A DNA stretch of 64,000 nt from J029 sp964482495 (lineage in GTDB: Bacteria > Planctomycetota > UBA1135): positions 34,108 through 98,107 of the forward strand of contig CAYZXS010000010.1 of NCBI GenBank assembly GCA_964482495.1, given 5' to 3'. This document shows, in pieces, positions 33,245-41,859 of the stretch. The notes beneath the pieces were generated by a model. It searched no databases. It saw nothing but the letters and a program-made list of their open reading frames with translations, and had not been told where the DNA came from. The position numbers and the translations under genes are program-made. Positions within the stretch are counted from its first letter, which is position 1; the number at the start of each line of letters is the position of its first letter.

Positions 33245-33479
33245 GCTGTTCACACCTGGGGGGAGCTGGCAGCACGGATCCGAACCAAACCAAGGGACCT
33301 CTCGCGACGAGCTCGAACCGGACATTCTACTGGTTGCGGCGGGAAACGGGGGGAGCGGCACAAGATCGCTCGCGGGCGGGAATCCGCTCGGGGGGCTGAG
33401 GACCCTCCCCGTCTTGCCGCGGCGCCGGTTCCCGCGCTAGGCTGCGGTCTCGCTACTCGACACCCGCAGAGGAGGAGCC
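33245..33479. other. Divergent intergenic region between deaD and the PAS gene
   Basis: A 235-base spacer. For the minus-strand helicase, TAGAAT (reverse complement of 33324-33329) is a possible -10 box giving a leader of some 70 bases. For the plus-strand gene, TAGGCT lies about 40 bases before its ATG, followed by GAGGAGG just before the start. No stable long hairpin was recognised. Confidence 0.35.
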
Positions 33480-34055
33480 ATGGCGTCCACCGAAATGCTC
33501 GAGCCGATCGATCGAATCGACCGGAATGACCGCATCTGCTACCTCGATGATGACTGGGAGCGATTCGCGGCCGGCAACTGCGGCGGCGGGTTGACGGGCG
33601 ACTCCCTGCTCGGCACTTCGCTCTACGGCCACATCGAGGGCGAGGTCACCACCCACCTCTACAAGCTGCTCGTCGAGCGGGTGCGGCGCACCGGGGACGA
33701 GGTGCGGGTCGCGATCCGCTGCGACCAGCCAGACGCCAGGCGCTGGTTGAGCATCCGGATGTCGCCCTTCGAGCACGAGGGCGTGGAGTTCCATGCCCTC
33801 GTGGACAAGGTGGAGCGCCGCGAGCCGGTGGCGCTGCTCGACCCCCTGGTCGAGCGCGGCGACCAGGTGTTGCGCGTCTGCAGCTGGTGCAAGAAGGCCG
33901 AGCGGGAGGGAGCTTGGCGCGAGATCGAGGAAGTGATCATGGAGGACCAGCTCTTCCTGCGAACCGAGTTGCCGATGCTCACCCACGGCTGCTGCGAATC
34001 TTGTTACGAAACCGTGATGGCCAAGCTGGATGCTGGGAACTCGGATATTCCGTGA
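33480..34055 (+). CDS. PAS-like domain protein with C-terminal zinc-type Cys motif
   Basis: A 191-residue protein. Residues ~10-110 resemble a PAS domain ('IDRNDRICYLDDDWERFAA' and 'RVAIRCDQPDARRWLSI'). The C-terminus has 'RVCSWCKKAEREGAWREIEE' and 'THGCCESCYE', a Cx2C...HGxCx2C module seen after PAS, GAF or receiver domains in many signalling proteins. No kinase or output domain is attached. GAGGAGG precedes the ATG. It may be a free-standing sensor whose partner is elsewhere. Confidence 0.75.
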   Translation: MASTEMLEPIDRIDRNDRICYLDDDWERFAAGNCGGGLTGDSLLGTSLYGHIEGEVTTHLYKLLVERVRRTGDEVRVAIRCDQPDARRWLSIRMSPFEHEGVEFHALVDKVERREPVALLDPLVERGDQVLRVCSWCKKAEREGAWREIEEVIMEDQLFLRTELPMLTHGCCESCYETVMAKLDAGNSDIP

Positions 34056-34149
34056 GGGAATGCGGGCGGAATGCCACCCCCGGAAATGCGATTTCCCGAT
34101 ATTCTCCGGCCCCGTCATCACCCCCCGCGTTCGCTGCGAGGACTATGCG

Positions 34150-34581
34150 ATGAGCACCCTGAACCCGACCCGACCCTGGACGGCCACCTCGGCCATGCCC
34201 ACCTTGAGCGTCCTCGACCTCGAGGAGGCGGTCCACTTCTATGAGGTCCTCGGTTTCCAGGAGAAGTGGCGCTTCCCAGACGCCGACCGCGCCCCCGCGG
34301 GGGCTGCGCCGCGCTGGACCCACGCCTGCCTCCAGATGGGGCAGGTCTGCGTGCTGCTCGCCCTGCACGACCCGGCGGACGGCCCGGTGCCGCCGCAGAG
34401 CGTCTACCTCTTCCTCCGCGACGTCGGCGAGTACTACTCGCACCTGCGGCTGCTGCTGGGGGACGAGCTGGAGGAGATCGGCGACAAGCACTACGGCATG
34501 CGGGACTTCTGCCTGACCGACCCGTGGGGCCACAGCCTGACCTTCGGCGAGCCGCTGCGCGCCTCGACCGAGGTCCGCTGA
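34150..34581 (+). CDS. VOC-family protein (second)
   Basis: A 143-residue protein with one VOC repeat pair: 'MPTLSVLDLEEAVHFYEVLG' and 'SVYLFLRDVGEYYSHLRLLL', ending 'FCLTDPWGHSLTFGEPL', the usual closing strand. It resembles bleomycin-resistance-type VOC proteins. The start ATG 34150 follows about 95 bases of AT-richer sequence after the PAS gene. Ligand unknown. Confidence 0.87.
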   Translation: MSTLNPTRPWTATSAMPTLSVLDLEEAVHFYEVLGFQEKWRFPDADRAPAGAAPRWTHACLQMGQVCVLLALHDPADGPVPPQSVYLFLRDVGEYYSHLRLLLGDELEEIGDKHYGMRDFCLTDPWGHSLTFGEPLRASTEVR

Positions 34582-34631
34582 GCGCGGCCGGATAGAATGG
34601 CGGCCGACGGCGCCGACGCGCCGCGCTCGCC

Positions 34632-35063
34632 ATGAACGACTCCACCGATTCGCCCTCGACCGCCCCCGAGCGGAGCAACCGCTGCACCGCCGTGGTGTGC
34701 ATGGACGGCCGCATCCAGGACGCGGCCGCCGACTTCATCCGCGACCACTTCGACGTCGACTTCGTCGACACCGTCACCGACGCCGGCCCGGTGGGCTCGC
34801 TGTCCGGCGGGAACGAGGCGATCAGCGCCTCGCTGCTGCGCTGCGTCGGGATCTCGGTCCAGGTCAACCGCTCCGTCGGCATCGCCGTCGCCGGCCACGA
34901 GGGCTGCGCCGGGCACCGGGTCGAGGAGGAGCAGCACCGCCGGGACACGGTGGCAGCCGCGGCGGCGGTCGCGGCGGCCTTCCCGGACCTCGAGGTCGTG
35001 CCGCTGTTCGTCTACCTGTCCGGCGACGTCGCGGTCCTCGAACTGGCCGGCAGCCCGTCGTGA
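34632..35063 (+). CDS. Short beta-carbonic-anhydrase-like protein
   Basis: A 143-residue protein with the beta-carbonic-anhydrase zinc signature split as in the family: 'CMDGR' (Cys23, Asp25, Arg27) and 'HEGC' (His89, Cys92). It is shorter than usual beta-CAs (about 200 residues) and lacks the N-terminal helical arm. It could hydrate CO2 or be a non-catalytic relative. TAGAAT at 34593-34598 may be its promoter. It overlaps the hemolysin III gene by GTGA. Confidence 0.7.
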   Translation: MNDSTDSPSTAPERSNRCTAVVCMDGRIQDAAADFIRDHFDVDFVDTVTDAGPVGSLSGGNEAISASLLRCVGISVQVNRSVGIAVAGHEGCAGHRVEEEQHRRDTVAAAAAVAAAFPDLEVVPLFVYLSGDVAVLELAGSPS

Positions 35064-35725
35064 CCCGGCAGCCCGAGCTGCCCCGCTACCGCCTGGGCGA
35101 GGAGATCGCCAACGCCGTCACCCACGGCGTCGGCGCCGCCCTGTCGGTCGCGGCGCTGGTGCTGATGGTGGTCTTCGCCGCCCTCAACGGCAGCGCCTGG
35201 CACGTCGTCGGCTGCAGCATCTTCGGCGCCACCCTGGTCCTGCTCTACCTCGCCTCGGCCCTCTATCACGGCGTGGCTCACCCGCGCGCCAAGCGGCTGC
35301 TGCGGCTGTTCGACCACGGGGCGATCTTCCTCTTGATCGCCGGCACCTACACGCCCTTCACCCTGGTGAGCCTGCGCGGCCCTTGGGGCTGGTCGCTGTT
35401 CGGGGTCGTCTGGGGCCTGGCGTTGCTCGGCGTCTGCTTCCAGTCCGGCCTGCTGCGCCGCTGGGAGGGCCTGCGGGTCGGTCTCTACGTCGCCATGGGC
35501 TGGGTGGTGGTGCTGGCCTTCCGGCCGCTGGTCGCGTCGATGGAGCTCGGCGGCCTGGTGCTGCTGATCGCCGGCGGCCTGGCCTACACCTTGGGCATCG
35601 TCTTCTACGCCTGGGAGCGGCTGCCCTTCAGCCACGCCGTGTGGCACCTGTTCGTGCTCGCCGGCAGCACCCTGCACTTCTTCTCGGTCTTCTGCTACGT
35701 CATCCCGGAAGCCCGGGCCGCCTGA
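35060..35725 (+). CDS. Hemolysin III/PAQR-family membrane protein
   Basis: A 221-residue protein with about seven membrane helices. Family residues are present: 'EEIANAVTHGVGAALS' (His), 'SALYHGVAH' and 'FDHGAIFLLIAGTYTPF', and the C-terminal 'SHAVWHLFVLAGSTLHFFSV' with two His. PAQR proteins are metal-dependent membrane hydrolases or regulators of membrane homeostasis; real hemolysis is not implied. The GTG start overlaps the preceding TGA. Confidence 0.93.
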   Translation: MTRQPELPRYRLGEEIANAVTHGVGAALSVAALVLMVVFAALNGSAWHVVGCSIFGATLVLLYLASALYHGVAHPRAKRLLRLFDHGAIFLLIAGTYTPFTLVSLRGPWGWSLFGVVWGLALLGVCFQSGLLRRWEGLRVGLYVAMGWVVVLAFRPLVASMELGGLVLLIAGGLAYTLGIVFYAWERLPFSHAVWHLFVLAGSTLHFFSVFCYVIPEARAA

Positions 35726-35736
35726 CCGCCTTCGCC

Positions 35737-36066
35737 ATGACCCGGATCCTCCTCCTCGCGACCTGCCTGCTCCTCGCTTCGGCCTGCATGAACATCGAGG
35801 ACCACGAGGGCGCCGGGCCCGGCCGGCCGGTCCTGCTGGAGAGCCAGGTGGGCAAGCGGTGCGAGGTCCAGTTCCAGCGCTCCCTGCTCGGGGCCTCGGC
35901 CGCCCTGCCCATTCCCCCAGACACCAGCGCGATCAACGGCGCGGACACCTCCATCGGCGGCACCCTGAAGGGGGTCTCGAACCACGGGATCCTGCTCGAT
36001 GGCGAGCATGGAGAGGCCATCTGGATTCCTCGCGAAGTGGTCCTTTTGGTCCATTTTGGCTCCTAG
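35737..36066 (+). CDS. Small lipoprotein, unknown function
   Basis: A 109-residue protein with a hydrophobic N-terminus (MTRILLLATCLLLASAC) and a likely lipidated Cys at 17. The mature part 'GKRCEVQFQRSLLGASAALP' and 'GVSNHGILLDGEHGEAIWIP' is not a family I recognise. It follows hemolysin III after 11 bases. Confidence 0.65.
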   Translation: MTRILLLATCLLLASACMNIEDHEGAGPGRPVLLESQVGKRCEVQFQRSLLGASAALPIPPDTSAINGADTSIGGTLKGVSNHGILLDGEHGEAIWIPREVVLLVHFGS

Positions 36067-36116
36067 CGGGGCGAATCAGGCCTGGGCCTGTTCTAGACTG
36101 GACGCTCCCGGAGAGC

Positions 36117-36869
36117 ATGGCCATCGACCGCCTTCGCCTGACCGCCCTCGGCCACGAGGGGTTCCCGTTCTGGAACCCTGTCTCGGCCGATGTCCTCGAC
36201 GAGTGGTGCCGCGACTTGCCGCTCGGCGCCGACAGCCTGGCCCTGGACGTTGGCTGCGGCCGCGCCGAGCTTCTGATCCGGCTGATCGAGACCTTCGGCT
36301 GCCGCGGCGTCGGCATCGACCCGAACCCGCGCGCCATCGCCATCGCCCGTGAGGAGGCCGGGCGGCGCCTGCCGGCCGACCGCCTCGAGCTGCTCGAGGA
36401 GGGCTTCGAGGACGACGCGGTGCCGCTGAACTCCCAGGACCTGGTGGCCTGCGTCGGATCGACCCAGGCCTTCGACGGCTTCGAGAGCGCGCTCTGGATC
36501 CTGCGCGAGCGGGTCCGGCCGGGCGGCTTGCTGCTGATCGGCGAGGGCTTCTGGCGCCGCGAGCCGCCGCAGGAGTACCTGGAGTTCCTCGACTGCGGGG
36601 TCGGCGACCTGCACTCGCACCTGGTGAACCTGCGCCTGGCCGAGGAGGCCGGGCTGGAGATCCTGCGCGCCCGCGAGACCACCGAGGAGGAGTGGAGCGC
36701 CTACGAAGACGGCTACCACCGCAACCTCGTCGACTGGGCCCGGTCCCACCCCGAGGACCCCGACGCGCCGGCCTTCTTGTCCCACATCGACGCCTGGCGC
36801 CAGGCCTACCTGAAGTGGGGCCGGACCACGCTGGGCTTCGGGCTCTACCTGTTACAGCGGCCCGAGTAG
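36117..36869 (+). CDS. SAM-dependent methyltransferase
   Basis: A 250-residue methyltransferase: motif I 'ALDVGCGRAELLIRLIETFG', motif II 'GVGIDPNPRAIAIAREEA' and post-motif 'ILRERVRPGGLLLIGEGFW'. Substrate unknown. ATG 36117 follows TAGACT (36094-36099) by 17 bases with GGAG in between, so this gene looks leadered. It converges on the aminotransferase with 17 bases between stops. Confidence 0.87.
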   Translation: MAIDRLRLTALGHEGFPFWNPVSADVLDEWCRDLPLGADSLALDVGCGRAELLIRLIETFGCRGVGIDPNPRAIAIAREEAGRRLPADRLELLEEGFEDDAVPLNSQDLVACVGSTQAFDGFESALWILRERVRPGGLLLIGEGFWRREPPQEYLEFLDCGVGDLHSHLVNLRLAEEAGLEILRARETTEEEWSAYEDGYHRNLVDWARSHPEDPDAPAFLSHIDAWRQAYLKWGRTTLGFGLYLLQRPE

Positions 36870-36886
36870 CCGGCGGCCCGGCGGGG

Positions 36887-38008
36887 CTAGAGGGCGTCGG
36901 CGACCGCCGCCAGGCGCGCGAGGCCTTCGGCCAGCTCGGCGCGCTCGCCGCCGAGGCCGAGGCGCAGCCAGCCGGGGTGGTCGAAGTGCTCGCCGGGCAC
37001 GATCAAGGTCCGCTGCTGCTCGAGCATGCGCTGCGCCAGCTCGAGCGAGGACAGCGGCAGCTGGTGCTCGAGGAAGAGCATGGCGCCGGCCTCGGGGGGG
37101 AGGAAGCGGAAGCGGCCGGCGCGCTGCTCGAGCCAGCGCCGGGCCAGCTCGAGGTTGCCGCGCAGGTGGTCGCGGGTGCGGGCCAGGAGGCGCTCGCGGC
37201 GCCCGGGCTCGAGCGCCCGCCGCGCCAGCCGGTCGCTGAGGGCGCCGGGGCCGATCGTGGTGTAGTCGTGCCGCGCCCAGCAGTCGGCCACCCGGTCGGC
37301 CGGGCCGAGCAGCCAGCCGAGGCGCAGGCCGGGCAGGCCGTAGCTCTTCGACAAGCTGCCGGTGACGATGACGCGGTCGGTCCGGCCCCACAGCGTGGCG
37401 CTGGTCTCGCCGTCCAGCTCCGAGCCGCGGTAGATCTCGTCGCTGAGGATCCAGCAGCCGTGGCGCTCGGCGAGGGCGGCGACGGCGTCCAGCTCGGCGG
37501 CGGTCATCCGGTGGCCGGTGGGGTTGTTGGGGTGGCAGAGGGCGATCAAGCGGGTCTTGGGCCCGACCAGGGCCGCCAGCCCATCGGGGTCGGCCGCCCA
37601 CCGTCCAGCCGTCCAGTCGGGCCGCAGCCGCCAGGGCCGGATCTCGGCGCCGAGGCCGCGGGCCAGCCCGGGGACCTGGCCGTAGTTCGGGAGCTGCACC
37701 ACCGCCTCGTCCCCGGCCTCGAGCAGGCTCCAGAGGCAGAGGAAGTTGGCCTCGGCGCCGCCGTTCGTGACCTGCACCTGCTCCGGCGTCGCGCCGGGGT
37801 GCAGCGCGGCGATCCGCGCCCGCAGCTCCGGGCTGCCGTTGGTCTGGGTGTAGATCAGGCGCTCGTCGAGCAGGCCGGCGAGCTCCTCCGGGTCCTCGAC
37901 CAGCTCCCGCGGCGTCAGCGGATGGACGCCGCTGTCCGAGAGGTTCAGGTCCACCGCGTGCTCGTGCAGCGACTGCCAGCGTTCCAGCTCGAAGGGCTCG
38001 ATGCGCAT
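36887..38008 (-). CDS. Class I/II PLP-dependent aminotransferase
   Basis: A 373-residue fold-type I enzyme. The PLP-lysine lies in 'GSLSKSYGLPGLRLGW'. Other landmarks are 'CHPNNPTGH', 'ILSDEIYRG' (Asp for the PLP ring nitrogen) and a closing 'HPGWLRLGLGG' with the substrate-binding Arg. The amino donor and acceptor are unknown. The ATG overlaps the ATG of the divergent GH2-like gene in the palindrome ATGCGCAT (38001-38008). Confidence 0.93.
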   Translation of the reverse strand: MRIEPFELERWQSLHEHAVDLNLSDSGVHPLTPRELVEDPEELAGLLDERLIYTQTNGSPELRARIAALHPGATPEQVQVTNGGAEANFLCLWSLLEAGDEAVVQLPNYGQVPGLARGLGAEIRPWRLRPDWTAGRWAADPDGLAALVGPKTRLIALCHPNNPTGHRMTAAELDAVAALAERHGCWILSDEIYRGSELDGETSATLWGRTDRVIVTGSLSKSYGLPGLRLGWLLGPADRVADCWARHDYTTIGPGALSDRLARRALEPGRRERLLARTRDHLRGNLELARRWLEQRAGRFRFLPPEAGAMLFLEHQLPLSSLELAQRMLEQQRTLIVPGEHFDHPGWLRLGLGGERAELAEGLARLAAVADAL

Positions 38009-41000
38009 GGCGCCACGTTACGCCGAGGAGGCCGGCGGCACCACCGCCGCGGCGGTCATAAGCTGCCTCCTGGCCATGATGCTCGCCGCGCTCTTCCTGT
38101 CGTCCGCTTCCGCCCTGGCGCCGTTGACCGCGCCGCAGGAGCCGCCGCTGGACCTCAGCGGCGCTTGGACCCTCCGCTTGGACCCCGACGACCGCGGGGA
38201 CGAGGAGGGGTGGTTCAAGGGCCAGCTCGATGGCGCTCCGGTCACTCTCCCTGGCACCACCGACCTCGCCGGCCTCGGCCACCCGTTGGACCCGGAGGAC
38301 ATGAGCTACGGCGTGCCGACGGCCGAAGGCAAGTGGCCGAGCGCGATCGGCGTGGAGCGGGCGGACGAGACCGGCCACCTGGTGCGCGCCTTCCACTATC
38401 TCGGCCGTGCTTGGTACACGCGGGAATTCGAGGTCCGGGGGGCGGGCTACTCCTGGGCCGAGCTGGAGCTGGAGCGGGTGCTGTGGCAGTCGCGCGTCTG
38501 GCTGGACGGGATGGCCCTCGGCCAGCGCGACAGCCTGGCGACGCCGCACCGCTACGAGCTCGGCCCCGTGAAGCCCGGGCGCCACCGCCTGACGATCTGC
38601 GTCGACAACCGCATGATCCACGACATCGGCGTCTACGGCCACAGCTACGGCCCCGAGACCCAGTCGCGCTGGAACGGCGTGGTCGGCGCCATCGAGCTCC
38701 GCGACGCCGCCGACCCGCTGCGGCGGATCGAGGCCTATCCGGCGCCGGACGCGCGGGCGGTGGAGGCCAAGATTGTCCTGGTCAGCCGCGAGGGCCTGCC
38801 GCGCACCGCGCCGCTGCGCCTGGAGGTCCGCGACGCCGAGGACCGCCTGCTCGGCGAGTGGCGTGACAAGGTGGTGGTGGCGCCCGGCGAATCCGTGCTC
38901 CTGCGGCGGGTGGAGCTCGCGGCCGAGGCGCGCCGCTGGGACGAGTTCTCACCGGCGCTGCATCAGCTCAGCGCTAGCTTGGACGGCGGCCCGCCGCGCG
39001 CGGTCCGCTTCGGCTTCCGGCACCTCGAGCGAGACGGCCGGCGGCTGCGCGTCAACGGCCGGCCGCTGTTCTTGCGCGGCACCCTCGACTGCTGCGTCTT
39101 CCCGCGCACCGGCCACCCGCCGACCAGCGTCGACGAGTGGCGCCGGATCCTGGGGGTGGTCCGCGAGCACGGCTTCAACCACGTCCGCTTCCATAGCTGG
39201 TGCCCGCCCGAGGCCGCCTTCACCGTCGCCGACGAGCTCGGGCTGTACCTGCAGCCGGAGACCGCATGGTGGGTGGACAACTGGATCGCCGCAACCGACG
39301 GCGGGCCGCCGCTGCCCGGCACCGACGCGGCGGTCGACGCCTTCCTCGCCGCCGAGATCAACCGCATCTCGACGCGCTACGGCAGCCACCCCTCCTTCGC
39401 GCTGTTCTGCATCGGCAACGAGTTCGGCATGGACAGCGACTGGGAGCGGCTCGACCAGATGATCGCCGACGCCAAGGCGGCCGACCCGCGCCGGCTCTAC
39501 CACGCCTCGACGGCGCGCAAGCGAGTGGCCAGCGACGACTTCTGGATCACGCACCGCGCGGATGGGGTCGCCAGCCGCGGCATCGGGCCGCCGCGGAGCG
39601 ACTGGGACTTCGCTGAGGCCGTCGCCGCCTCTCCGGTGCCGGTCGTGGCGCACGAGACCGGCCAGCGGCCGGTGTTCCCGGACTTCCCGCGGCTGATCCC
39701 GAAGTTCGACGGCCCGCTGCGTCCCCACAACCTGGCGCGGCTGCAGCGGAAGCTGGAGGCCTCGGGGATGGCGGCGCAGCTGCCGGACTTCCTGGCCGCC
39801 TCGGCCCGCTTCCAGGCCGCCCTCTACCAGTCGGAGCACGAGGCCATGCTGCGCACGCCGGGCTTCGGCGGCTACCAGCTGCTGATGCTCAACGACTTCC
39901 CCGGCCAGAGCCAGGCGCACGTCGGCTTCCTCGACCCCTTCTTCGAGAGCAAGGGGGTGTACGGCGCCGAGGAGCTGCGGCGCTGGAACGCTCCGACGGT
40001 GCCGCTGGCCCGCTTCGCGCGCTACGCCTGGGACAGCGAGGAGGTGTTCCGCGCCCGGCTGGAGCTGGCGCACTACGGCGGCGCGCCGCTGAGGAACGCC
40101 GCCGCCGAGTGGAGCCTGCGCCGCGCCGACGGCGAGCTGCTCGGGGCGGGCGTGACGCTGCCGCGCGAGGCGCCCGCGGGCGCGGTCACACCGCTCGGCA
40201 GCGTGGAGGTCCCGCTCGGCGGCGGCCCGGCCGCGCGGCTGGAGCTGCGCGTCCGCGTGGGGGAGCAGGAGAACCGCTGGCAGCTGCTGGCCGCGCCGCG
40301 TCAGGCGACCCCGGCGGAACCGGCCGCCGAGCCAGCCGGCCTGCGCGTCACCGAGCTCTACGACGCCGCCGCCCGCGACCACCTCGCCGCCGGCGGCCGG
40401 GTGCTGCTGCTCGCCCACGGGCACCGGGACGAGGACACCACCACCAGCCGCTTCCAGCCGGTTTACTGGTCGGGCGGGTGGTGGGGAGACCGCTTCAGCC
40501 ACCTGGGCGGCTTCTGCGACCCCTCGCACCCGGCGCTGGCCGGCTTCCCGACCGACGGTCACGCCGACTGGAGCTGGCACGGGCTGATGGAAGGCGGCGC
40601 GCTCTTCGACCTGGGCTGGACCCCCGCGGCGCTGCGGCCGCTGATCCAGGCGGTGCCCGATTTCCACCACGACGCCCGGCTCGGCTGGGTGTGGCAGGCG
40701 CGGGTGGGCCCCGGCCGGCTGCTGGTCTCCGGCTTTGACCTCGCCGGTGACCTGGACCGCCGCCCCGCCGCCCGCGCCCTGCGCGCCAGCCTGCTCGAGT
40801 ACGCCGGCGGCCCGGCCTTCCAGCCGCCGGTGGCGATCGATCCCGCGCTGCTGGCCGCCCGGCTGCGGCCGTCGCCGATGGCGGAGCTCGGCGCCCGGGT
40901 GATCCGGGTAAGCGCCGAAGAGCGCGGCTTCGAGGCCGCCCACCTGCTCGACGGCGACCCGGCAACGATCTGGCACACGCCGTGGACCGGGGCGCCGCCG

Positions 41001-41303
41001 CCCTTCCCGCACGAGCTGGTGATCGACCTCGGGCGGCCGGTGAACCTGCGCGGCGTCGTGCTGCAGCAGCGCGCGGACGCCGCTGCGGGCGGCCGCCTGA
41101 AGAGCTTGCGGCTGGATTTCGCGGTCGAGGACGGGAGCTGGCGCACCGGTCCCGTGCTCGAGTTGGGCTCGCGGTCCGGTCCGCAGGAGTTCCTCTTTCC
41201 GGCGCCTGCGGAGCTGCGGTTGCTTCGTTTGACCGCCTTGAGCAGCCACGAGGGCGAGGCCTGGGCCTCGCTGGCAGAGTTGGAGCTGAGGCTCCAGGAT
41301 TGA
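38001..41303 (+). CDS. GH2-like glycoside hydrolase with C-terminal discoidin-like domain, exported
   Basis: A 1100-residue exported protein. N-terminal jelly-roll ('DLSGAWTLRLDPDDRG'), immunoglobulin-like and TIM-barrel regions match GH2. The probable acid/base Glu474 is in 'CIGNEFG' and the nucleophile Glu552 in 'VVAHETGQ'. The last ~150 residues look like an F5/8-type C (CBM32-like) domain ('LLDGDPATIWHTPWTG', 'ELVIDLGRPVNLRGVVLQQ'). GH2 enzymes are beta-galactosidases, glucuronidases, mannosidases and others; the substrate here is open. ATG 38076, which also gives a signal peptide, is an alternative start. It fits the glycan-degrading theme. Confidence 0.88.
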   Translation: MRMAPRYAEEAGGTTAAAVISCLLAMMLAALFLSSASALAPLTAPQEPPLDLSGAWTLRLDPDDRGDEEGWFKGQLDGAPVTLPGTTDLAGLGHPLDPEDMSYGVPTAEGKWPSAIGVERADETGHLVRAFHYLGRAWYTREFEVRGAGYSWAELELERVLWQSRVWLDGMALGQRDSLATPHRYELGPVKPGRHRLTICVDNRMIHDIGVYGHSYGPETQSRWNGVVGAIELRDAADPLRRIEAYPAPDARAVEAKIVLVSREGLPRTAPLRLEVRDAEDRLLGEWRDKVVVAPGESVLLRRVELAAEARRWDEFSPALHQLSASLDGGPPRAVRFGFRHLERDGRRLRVNGRPLFLRGTLDCCVFPRTGHPPTSVDEWRRILGVVREHGFNHVRFHSWCPPEAAFTVADELGLYLQPETAWWVDNWIAATDGGPPLPGTDAAVDAFLAAEINRISTRYGSHPSFALFCIGNEFGMDSDWERLDQMIADAKAADPRRLYHASTARKRVASDDFWITHRADGVASRGIGPPRSDWDFAEAVAASPVPVVAHETGQRPVFPDFPRLIPKFDGPLRPHNLARLQRKLEASGMAAQLPDFLAASARFQAALYQSEHEAMLRTPGFGGYQLLMLNDFPGQSQAHVGFLDPFFESKGVYGAEELRRWNAPTVPLARFARYAWDSEEVFRARLELAHYGGAPLRNAAAEWSLRRADGELLGAGVTLPREAPAGAVTPLGSVEVPLGGGPAARLELRVRVGEQENRWQLLAAPRQATPAEPAAEPAGLRVTELYDAAARDHLAAGGRVLLLAHGHRDEDTTTSRFQPVYWSGGWWGDRFSHLGGFCDPSHPALAGFPTDGHADWSWHGLMEGGALFDLGWTPAALRPLIQAVPDFHHDARLGWVWQARVGPGRLLVSGFDLAGDLDRRPAARALRASLLEYAGGPAFQPPVAIDPALLAARLRPSPMAELGARVIRVSAEERGFEAAHLLDGDPATIWHTPWTGAPPPFPHELVIDLGRPVNLRGVVLQQRADAAAGGRLKSLRLDFAVEDGSWRTGPVLELGSRSGPQEFLFPAPAELRLLRLTALSSHEGEAWASLAELELRLQD
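38015..38020 (-). promoter_or_regulatory. Candidate -10 box TAACGT, leaderless aminotransferase
   Basis: On the minus strand TAACGT-GGCGCC-ATG: the hexamer is six bases before the ATG at 38008, with the same GGCGCC spacer as the VOC gene at 19526. Confidence 0.5.
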
Positions 41304-41338
41304 CCGATGGCTCCTTCGCCCGACGGATAGCGGTGATC

Positions 41339-41578
41339 ATGCGTGGACCGAAGCTGCCGATCCCCTTCGGGAACCTGGTCGCCTGGCTCGGCGGGATCCT
41401 GGCCGGGGCCGCGGCGGTCGCCCTTTTGCTCCTGCTCGGTCTTCCGCTGGTGGGCTGGCTAGTGGCGGCGGCCCTCGCGATGGTCGTTCTTGTGTCCTGC
41501 TTCGCCTCGACGACGGTTCGGGAGAGGGTGTGGGCCGTCTGCGATCGGCTCATCGGTTTCAGCAGGTGGTGGCATTGA
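41339..41578 (+). CDS. Small two-helix membrane protein
   Basis: A 79-residue protein with two adjacent hydrophobic segments (about 12-35 and 38-55) and a basic tail ending 'RLIGFSRWWH'. Function unknown. GTG 41333 is an alternative start. Its TGA overlaps the proposed TTG start of the next membrane protein, so the two look like a coupled pair. Confidence 0.55.
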   Translation: MRGPKLPIPFGNLVAWLGGILAGAAAVALLLLLGLPLVGWLVAAALAMVVLVSCFASTTVRERVWAVCDRLIGFSRWWH

Positions 41579-41841
41579 CCGGACTCCAGGACTCGGGACC
41601 GGACCGCACCGGCAGGGGCTTGCGCCTCGGCTGCGGAGGCGCCTTCGGCGTGCTGGTCGGCCTGGTCTGGTTCGGGGACGAGCTGTTCCAGGGCGCCGCT
41701 TGGGCGGTCGGCCTGGTGCTGATCGCCGGCGTGGTCTGCGCGGTCCTGGCGATGCGCTACGGCGACGCCTTCTGGGACCACGTCCGCCACGCGGACTGGT
41801 GGCACGGCTGGAATCCTTGGTTTTGGTTCCGCCGCCGCTGA
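41575..41841 (+). CDS. Small membrane protein, Trp-rich C-terminus
   Basis: An 88-residue protein with two membrane helices (about 17-35 and 40-60) and the tail 'HADWWHGWNPWFWFRRR', very rich in tryptophan. Start TTG 41575 overlaps the upstream stop; GTG 41530 in the same frame would overlap the previous gene by 49 bases. Function unknown. Confidence 0.5.
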   Translation: MTGLQDSGPDRTGRGLRLGCGGAFGVLVGLVWFGDELFQGAAWAVGLVLIAGVVCAVLAMRYGDAFWDHVRHADWWHGWNPWFWFRRR

Positions 41842-41859
41842 GCGGTCGGCGCGAGGGCG

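Noticed and set aside
31310..33361. Longer DeaD protein starting at 33361
   Set aside because: The extra 39 residues have no family similarity and contain a promoter-like TAGAAT; the start at 33244 gives the usual DEAD-box N-terminus.
35060..35725. Toxin (hemolysin) gene
   Set aside because: Hemolysin III proteins are PAQR-type membrane proteins; the name is historical.
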